The position numbers were made by a program, and so were the translations under genes. A stretch of 64,000 nt of DNA from Aquitalea aquatica (GTDB lineage Bacteria > Pseudomonadota > Gammaproteobacteria > Burkholderiales > Chromobacteriaceae). The stretch spans positions 40,941 through 104,940 of the forward strand of contig NZ_JACERN010000040.1 of NCBI RefSeq assembly GCF_013911085.1, written 5' to 3'. Each line of letters opens with the position of its first letter. Within the stretch, counting starts at the first letter, position 1. The notes beneath the pieces were generated by a model. It worked only from the letters and a program-made list of their open reading frames with translations. It had not been told where the DNA came from and did not search any database. Positions 59,138 through 64,000 of the stretch are shown piece after piece.

Positions 59138-59992
59138 ATGAGCAAGCAAGCCATCAGCCGTGAAGTGGAAGGCCTGGTCAACGGCATGGAAGTATCAGAT
59201 GGTGCCGGTGTCCGCCTGCTGCGGGTACTGACCCACGATCTGCAACGCCGGCTCGACCCCTTCCTGATGCTGGACGAATTCCGCTCGGACAATCCGGACG
59301 ACTATATCGCCGGCTTCCCGGACCACCCGCACCGTGGCTTTGAAACCGTCACCTATATGCTGGATGGCCGCATGCGCCACCGCGACAGCACCGGCCAGGA
59401 AGGCCTGCTGGGGCCGGGCGGCGTGCAGTGGATGACCGCCGGACGTGGCCTGGTGCACTCGGAAATCCCCGAACAGCAAGACGGCCTGATGCACGGTTTT
59501 CAGCTGTGGGTGAACCTGCCAGCAAAAAACAAGATGGTAGACCCCTGGTATCGCGACATCCCCAGTGCCGAGATTCCCGAGCGCGACACCGCTGCTGGTA
59601 GCCATCTGCGGCTGATTGCCGGTTGCGTGGACAGCCAGCCGGCTGCCATCCAGCGCCTGGATACCGAACCGCTGTACCTGGACGTGCATCTGGCAGGTGG
59701 GCAGAGTGAATTTTTTGCCATCCCGGCAGGACACAATGCCTTCCTCTATGTTTATCAGGGTGAGGTGCAGGCTGGCAGCCATGAACAAGTGGTAGGCCAG
59801 CGCCAGATGGCCATTCTGGCCAATGACGGCGCCGCCAGCGGCATCCGGGTTAGCAGCTTACAGCCAGCCCGCTTCCTGCTGCTGGCCGGCAAGCCGCTGA
59901 ACGAGCCGATTGCGCAGTGGGGACCTTTCGTGATGAATACCCGTGCGGAACTGGAAGCCGCTGCCGACGACTTCCGCAATGGTCGCTTTTAA
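59138..59992 (+). CDS. Pirin-family protein (copy 1)
   Basis: The 284-residue protein is a pirin: a cupin-type iron protein with FPDHPHRGFETVTYMLDG and GRGLVHSEIP, carrying the metal histidines and glutamate (H-P-H and H-S-E). Bacterial pirins include quercetinases and regulators of pyruvate flux. It is divergent from the LysR gene and separated from a second pirin by a terminator. Confidence 0.92.
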   Translation: MSKQAISREVEGLVNGMEVSDGAGVRLLRVLTHDLQRRLDPFLMLDEFRSDNPDDYIAGFPDHPHRGFETVTYMLDGRMRHRDSTGQEGLLGPGGVQWMTAGRGLVHSEIPEQQDGLMHGFQLWVNLPAKNKMVDPWYRDIPSAEIPERDTAAGSHLRLIAGCVDSQPAAIQRLDTEPLYLDVHLAGGQSEFFAIPAGHNAFLYVYQGEVQAGSHEQVVGQRQMAILANDGAASGIRVSSLQPARFLLLAGKPLNEPIAQWGPFVMNTRAELEAAADDFRNGRF

Positions 59993-60043
59993 GGCAGCAA
60001 ACAGGGCCTGCTCACCCGAGTATGCGGTGCTGCAGGCTCTGCC

Positions 60044-60070
60044 ACGGGCCAGCCAGCTGGCCCGTTTTTT
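60044..60070 (+). terminator. Terminator after the first pirin gene
   Basis: ACGGGCCAG and CTGGCCCGT form a nine-bp stem with a CCAG loop and a run of six T. It separates the two pirin transcripts. Confidence 0.83.
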
Positions 60071-60093
60071 GATGAATTACAGAGGGTAGACAG

Positions 60094-60969
60094 ATGACTA
60101 CATGGAGCGCGCACATCAGCGCCAAAACCAGTGATATCGGCTTTCCGGTACGCCGCCTGCTACCCAGTGGGCAGGCCCGCCACATCGGACCCTTCATTTT
60201 TCTCGACCACATGGGGCCCGCCCATTTCAACCTGACCGAGCGCGGCAATGACGTGCGGCCACACCCGCATATCGGTCTGGCCACCCTCACCTATTTGTTC
60301 AGCGGTGCCATGCTGCACCGTGACAGCCTGGGTAGCGTGCAGCGCATCGAGCCTGGCGCAGCCAACCTGATGGTGGCCGGGCGCGGCATCGTGCACTCGG
60401 AACGGATTCCGGACGACATCCGCAGCAGCGGCCAGGCGGTGGAAGGGCTGCAACTCTGGCTGGCGCTGCCGCTGGCTCTGGAAGAGTGCGAGCCCGCGTT
60501 CATGCACTATGCCAGCACTGAGCTGCCACTCTGGCAACAGGATGGCAGCCAGGTACAACTGGTATTGGGCCAGGCCTGGGGATACAGCTCACCGGTCGCC
60601 TTCCCCGGCGAGGCCCTGTATGCGGTGATCGAGATGGCCGCCGGAGCAGAGCTGGCCATTCCCGCCGGTTTTGCCGAACGTGGCATCTATCTGGCCAGTG
60701 GCCGCATCAGCCTGGGCGGCGAGTCGCTGCAAGCCGGAGAACTGGGACTGCTGGCGGAAGAGTCACGGGAGGTCCTCATCCGCGCCGAACAAGCCAGCCG
60801 ACTGGCCTTGCTGGCCGGCCCCACGTCAGACGCCCACCGCATCCTGGATTGGAATTTCGTTTCCAGCCGCATGGAGCGCATCCGCCAGGCAAGGGACGAC
60901 TGGCAACAGGGTCGCTTTGCCGCCGTTCCCGGTGAAACCGAGTTCATCCCCTTGCCACCACGTCGCTGA
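60094..60969 (+). CDS. Pirin-family protein (copy 2)
   Basis: The 291-residue protein has the pirin core: [20 protein letters not shown] and [11 protein letters not shown], with the metal-site histidines and glutamate. It differs clearly from the first pirin in length and sequence, so the pair is old rather than a recent duplication. AGAGGG lies before the ATG. It is beyond a terminator, so it may have its own promoter. Confidence 0.9.
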   Translation: MTTWSAHISAKTSDIGFPVRRLLPSGQARHIGPFIFLDHMGPAHFNLTERGNDVRPHPHIGLATLTYLFSGAMLHRDSLGSVQRIEPGAANLMVAGRGIVHSERIPDDIRSSGQAVEGLQLWLALPLALEECEPAFMHYASTELPLWQQDGSQVQLVLGQAWGYSSPVAFPGEALYAVIEMAAGAELAIPAGFAERGIYLASGRISLGGESLQAGELGLLAEESREVLIRAEQASRLALLAGPTSDAHRILDWNFVSSRMERIRQARDDWQQGRFAAVPGETEFIPLPPRR

Positions 60970-61172
60970 TACCACCTGACAGTGTGGCTGGCATGCCGCA
61001 GCACCCGCCCTGCGCTGAAAACACCAAACCACTTATGGTTGAATTTTCTTGGATCATGGAAGATATTTCCTTAACAAATTTAAGTATTTCCACGAAACCT
61101 CAGCCACAGACACAAGAGACGCCATTTGCGGCGTCAACCGGCTGCCAGCAGGATTATCTGACGGAGAAGACC

Positions 61173-62498
61173 ATGTTCAACCGCAAGCTGCATGCACAGC
61201 TGGAAGCTCAGGCCACAATCAATCAGGAGCTGCAAGGCTTGCTGGATGCGGTCAGCGCCTCCACCGCCATCATTCGCTTCGATCTGGACTGCAAGGTAGT
61301 CCATGCCAATGAAAATTTTGCCCGCACCATGGGCTATGCCAGCGCGGCAGAACTACAGGGCCTGCATCACCGCAGCTTTTGCGATGCGGCCTATGCTGGC
61401 TCCCGCGAGTACAGCAGCTTTTGGGACAGCCTGCAGCGCGGGCAGGCTTTCACCGGCCAGATCAAGCGGCTGAAGAAGGATGGCACGCCGGTGTGGCTGG
61501 AAGCCAGTTACAACCCGATACGCGATAGCGCCGGCAAGCTGATCGGCTTCATCAAATTCGCCAGCGACGTGACCGACAAGGTGGTCGCCGCACAGAAAAA
61601 CCAGGCGGCACTCAATGCCATCGACCGCTCGATGGCGGTCATCGAATTCCAGCCCGATGGCACCATTATCAGCGCCAACGCCAATTTCCTCAGCACCATG
61701 GGCTATGGCAAGGAAGAGCTGATCGGACGCAATCACCGTCAACTGTGTTCAAACGAACTGGTGCAAAGCGAAAGCTACCAGCGCTTGTGGAACAATCTGC
61801 GTGGCGGACAGTTCTTTGCCGGCCGCATCGTCCGTATCGCCCGCGATGGTAGCGAACGCTGGCTGGAGGCCACTTACAATCCGGTGTTCGACAACGAAGG
61901 CAAGGTCATCTCTATCATCAAGTTCGCCACCGATGTCACTGAGGCAATGAAACGGCAGCAGCAGGAGCGAGATAGCGCTGTCTTCGCGTTCAACACCTCG
62001 CAACAGACCCGCCACTGGGCTGACGAGGGGGTCAGCAGCGTGCAGCAAGCTGTGCACGAAATCGAGGATATGGCCGTGGATATTGGCAAGGCCGGCGATA
62101 ACGTCCAGCAGCTGGGCACAAACTCCGAGCGCATCGGCAGTATTGTGCAAACCATCAAGGACATCGCCGATCAGACCAATCTGCTGGCCCTGAACGCCGC
62201 CATCGAAGCTGCTCGTGCGGGCGAAATGGGCCGTGGCTTTGCCGTGGTGGCCGATGAAGTGCGCAAGCTGGCGGAACGCACCAGTGCGTCCACCGCAGAA
62301 ATTTCGCAGATGGTGTCATCCATCCAGACCAGCACCGGGGCTGCGGTGGACAGCATGAGCGTGATTGGCGTCAAGGCACGCTCCAGCGTAGACAATGTCG
62401 GCAAGGTCGGCGACATCATCACCCAGATCCGTAGCGGGGCAGATTCCGTAGTGACAGCCATCCAGCAAATCGCCAGCGAACGCGGCGTCAACACCTGA
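61173..62498 (+). CDS. Soluble PAS-PAS-methyl-accepting chemoreceptor (BdlA-like)
   Basis: The 441-residue protein has two similar PAS domains ([20 protein letters not shown], then [20 protein letters not shown]) and a C-terminal MCP signalling region with [20 protein letters not shown] and [20 protein letters not shown]. There is no membrane helix, so it is cytoplasmic. The region after the signalling tip is short and no C-terminal pentapeptide for CheR/CheB is seen. The order resembles BdlA, which controls biofilm dispersal; that is a similarity and not a demonstrated role. ATG 61173 with GGAG is preferred; the open frame continues upstream. Confidence 0.86.
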   Translation: MFNRKLHAQLEAQATINQELQGLLDAVSASTAIIRFDLDCKVVHANENFARTMGYASAAELQGLHHRSFCDAAYAGSREYSSFWDSLQRGQAFTGQIKRLKKDGTPVWLEASYNPIRDSAGKLIGFIKFASDVTDKVVAAQKNQAALNAIDRSMAVIEFQPDGTIISANANFLSTMGYGKEELIGRNHRQLCSNELVQSESYQRLWNNLRGGQFFAGRIVRIARDGSERWLEATYNPVFDNEGKVISIIKFATDVTEAMKRQQQERDSAVFAFNTSQQTRHWADEGVSSVQQAVHEIEDMAVDIGKAGDNVQQLGTNSERIGSIVQTIKDIADQTNLLALNAAIEAARAGEMGRGFAVVADEVRKLAERTSASTAEISQMVSSIQTSTGAAVDSMSVIGVKARSSVDNVGKVGDIITQIRSGADSVVTAIQQIASERGVNT

Positions 62499-62621
62499 GC
62501 ACCAAGTACCATGTTCAAGAGCCTGTTCACAATCTAGCGAACGCAGGGGCAGGCCGGGCGGCATGGCGTACTGAACAGCACGGCGCAGCATCACCCGAGT
62601 AGCGCAGATCGCAAACCGGCG

Positions 62622-63803
62622 CTAGCGCCGTGGCTTGTCGGCCGGGTAGGCATACACCACCCGGCCACGCTCCACCTTGCCGATCACCGGCACGCTCAGT
62701 TCCAGGGCTTCATGATCGGTCTGGCTGAAAGGCTGCTTGTACGTGGTGATTACCCCGGCCACCGGCTGCTTGAGGTTTTCCAGCGCCCGTACAATAGCCG
62801 CCCCATCCAGCGAGCCAGCCTGGCGGATGGCTTCCGCCATCAGTTTCATGCCGTCATAGCCTTGTGCTGCCGAAGGGGGTGATGGGATGCGCCGAGTGTG
62901 AAACAGCCACTGGTAGCCATCGAGAAAATCGCGCCGGCGCGGAGTGTCATCCTCGTCCGGGATATAGCTTTGCACCATGCGCGCGCCCTCGCCGTTGGGG
63001 CCGGCATTGTCGATGAAATTGGACATCGACAGCGTCCAGCTGCCGATGATGGGCACTTTCCAGTCCATGCGCGCCATGGTATTGGCCAGCTCGGCCAGCT
63101 CCGGGCCAATGGCATAAGTCAGAATGGCCTGGCTGCCGGCATTGCGTGCCTGCAGCAGGAAATTGGCCATGTCCCGCTCCTGCAGATTGAAGCGCGCCAC
63201 ATAGCTGGGCTTGAGGCCGTTCTGCCCCAATGCGCGCTCCAGCTCCATCAGCCCCTGATAGCCGTAATTGGTATTGTCGGCAAAAATGGCCAGCTTGCGA
63301 TAGCCAGAACGCTGTACCGCCTCGCGCACGATCAGTGGTGCTTGCAAGTCATCGGCAGCCGCCACCCGGAAAATGAAATTGTCACTATTGCCATGTAGCG
63401 GAAACTGGCGGGTCAGGATAGCCGCCGTTGCCACCGCCAGCATAACCGGAACCCGCGCATCCTGATAATTCTTGCTGGCAGCCAATGCCACCCCGGTGTT
63501 GACGAACCCTACCACCGCCACCACCCGGTCCTGGGTCAGCAGTTGCTGCGCCACTTTCAGGCCACGCGCCGGCAGGCCCGCATCGTCACGCTCCACCAGC
63601 TCGATGGGCCGGCCCAGTAGCCCGCCGCTGCGGTTGAGTTCCGCCGCCGCCAGCCGGATGCCATTGCGCATGCTCAGGCCCATTGGCGCAGAACCACCGG
63701 TAAAGGCTCCAGGCACACCAATGCGAATGGGTTGCGGTGCTGCCAGCACCAGGCTGCACGCCAGACACAATAAAGCCCCACCCATTAAGCTGATCCCGCG
63801 CAT
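62622..63803 (-). CDS. Branched-chain amino-acid-type ABC binding protein
   Basis: The 393-residue protein has a signal peptide (SLMGGALLCLACSLVLAAPQ) and the Peripla_BP_6 fold: IRIGVPGAFTGGSAPMGLSM, then LAAAELNRSGGLLGRPIELV and NFIFRVAAADDLQAPLIV. LivJ/LivK-like proteins bind leucine, other amino acids or amides. No permease genes are seen within the window. A 12-base palindrome overlaps the stop codon (62618-62629). An ATG six codons downstream is an alternative start. Confidence 0.87.
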   Translation of the reverse strand: MRGISLMGGALLCLACSLVLAAPQPIRIGVPGAFTGGSAPMGLSMRNGIRLAAAELNRSGGLLGRPIELVERDDAGLPARGLKVAQQLLTQDRVVAVVGFVNTGVALAASKNYQDARVPVMLAVATAAILTRQFPLHGNSDNFIFRVAAADDLQAPLIVREAVQRSGYRKLAIFADNTNYGYQGLMELERALGQNGLKPSYVARFNLQERDMANFLLQARNAGSQAILTYAIGPELAELANTMARMDWKVPIIGSWTLSMSNFIDNAGPNGEGARMVQSYIPDEDDTPRRRDFLDGYQWLFHTRRIPSPPSAAQGYDGMKLMAEAIRQAGSLDGAAIVRALENLKQPVAGVITTYKQPFSQTDHEALELSVPVIGKVERGRVVYAYPADKPRR

Positions 63804-64000
63804 GCTGCCCGTCTTCCCGCCTGATTGAAACCAGCCGCGAGATTACCCCCGGCACAGGCATGGACTCAAGTGCCATGCGCATTGACATGCCGGCAGAGCA
63901 CAACCGGGGGCCAACCCTTACAGCCAGCCGCCGCCGCTTGTCGTAAACTGGAGCAAATCATTCCGGCTCGCCTGCGACCCGGCTCTTCGCCACCCACCCT
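63804..64000. other. Window end without a recognised gene
   Basis: I see no supported gene or strong promoter here; the stretch probably holds the leader of the binding-protein gene (minus strand) and perhaps the start of a neighbour beyond the window. Confidence 0.4.

Noticed and set aside
62618..62629. GGCGCTAGCGCC palindrome at the binding-protein stop
   Set aside because: It is short, GC-rich and partly coding; there is no T run or second copy to support a function.

Overview
The window is a 64 kb piece of a GC-rich bacterial chromosome. The order rimP-nusA-infB-rbfA-truB-rpsO-pnp, protein sequences of betaproteobacterial type, a DUF3138-like porin and an Anbu/alpha-E/ATP-grasp cluster point to a betaproteobacterium. 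The Chromobacteriaceae (Neisseriales; Aquitalea, Chromobacterium or Vogesella-like) are the most likely family. This assignment is inference from recognised families, not from a database search. No prophage, integrase, transposase or CRISPR array was seen, and the region looks like ordinary core chromosome with a few accessory operons.

Layout. 1-10 kb (minus strand): the 5' part of an acetylornithine/succinylornithine aminotransferase, then the translation operon rimP-nusA-infB-rbfA-truB-rpsO-pnp. 10-15 kb (plus): fadD, a PilU-type ATPase, an ArsC/YffB-like protein overlapping dapE, and a small convergent secreted protein. 15-21 kb: a tight four-gene operon of three SPFH (HflK/HflC-like) membrane proteins and a P-type metal ATPase. 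21-30 kb: marC, a lone ccoG, a MocR-type regulator, then on the minus strand dnaX-ybaB-(GFA protein)-recR, mltB and hrcA. 30-36 kb: recA-recX, alaS and an orphan periplasmic binding protein.

36-42 kb: a compact six-gene operon behind an FNR-like box. It encodes a di-iron metallo-beta-lactamase-fold protein, a FimV-like TPR protein, a receiver-like protein, a Ras-like small GTPase, and two proteins of which at least one is a roadblock/LC7 protein. This is the strongest candidate for a poorly described system: an oxygen-linked MglA/MglB-like polarity or motility module. 42-46 kb: the Anbu cluster (ATP-grasp, alpha-E, transglutaminase, Anbu peptidase). 46-50 kb: UPF0149, an alginate-lyase-like protein, a Nudix protein and a thioredoxin-like protein. 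49-54 kb: a LuxR-type regulator divergent from a polyamine-type binding protein, a porin and an amidase, with a 20-bp palindrome between them.

54-57 kb (minus): a membrane protein, purU and folD (one-carbon metabolism). 56.8-57.2 kb: four tRNAs (Pro-TGG, Arg-TCT and two identical His-GTG) with a near-consensus promoter and a terminator. 57-64 kb: a GntR/FCD regulator with an apparent self-operator, a LysR regulator divergent from two pirin genes, a soluble PAS-PAS-MCP (BdlA-like) protein and a branched-chain amino-acid-type binding protein. Two copies of a roughly 115-bp repeat with inverted ends lie after marC and after alaS.
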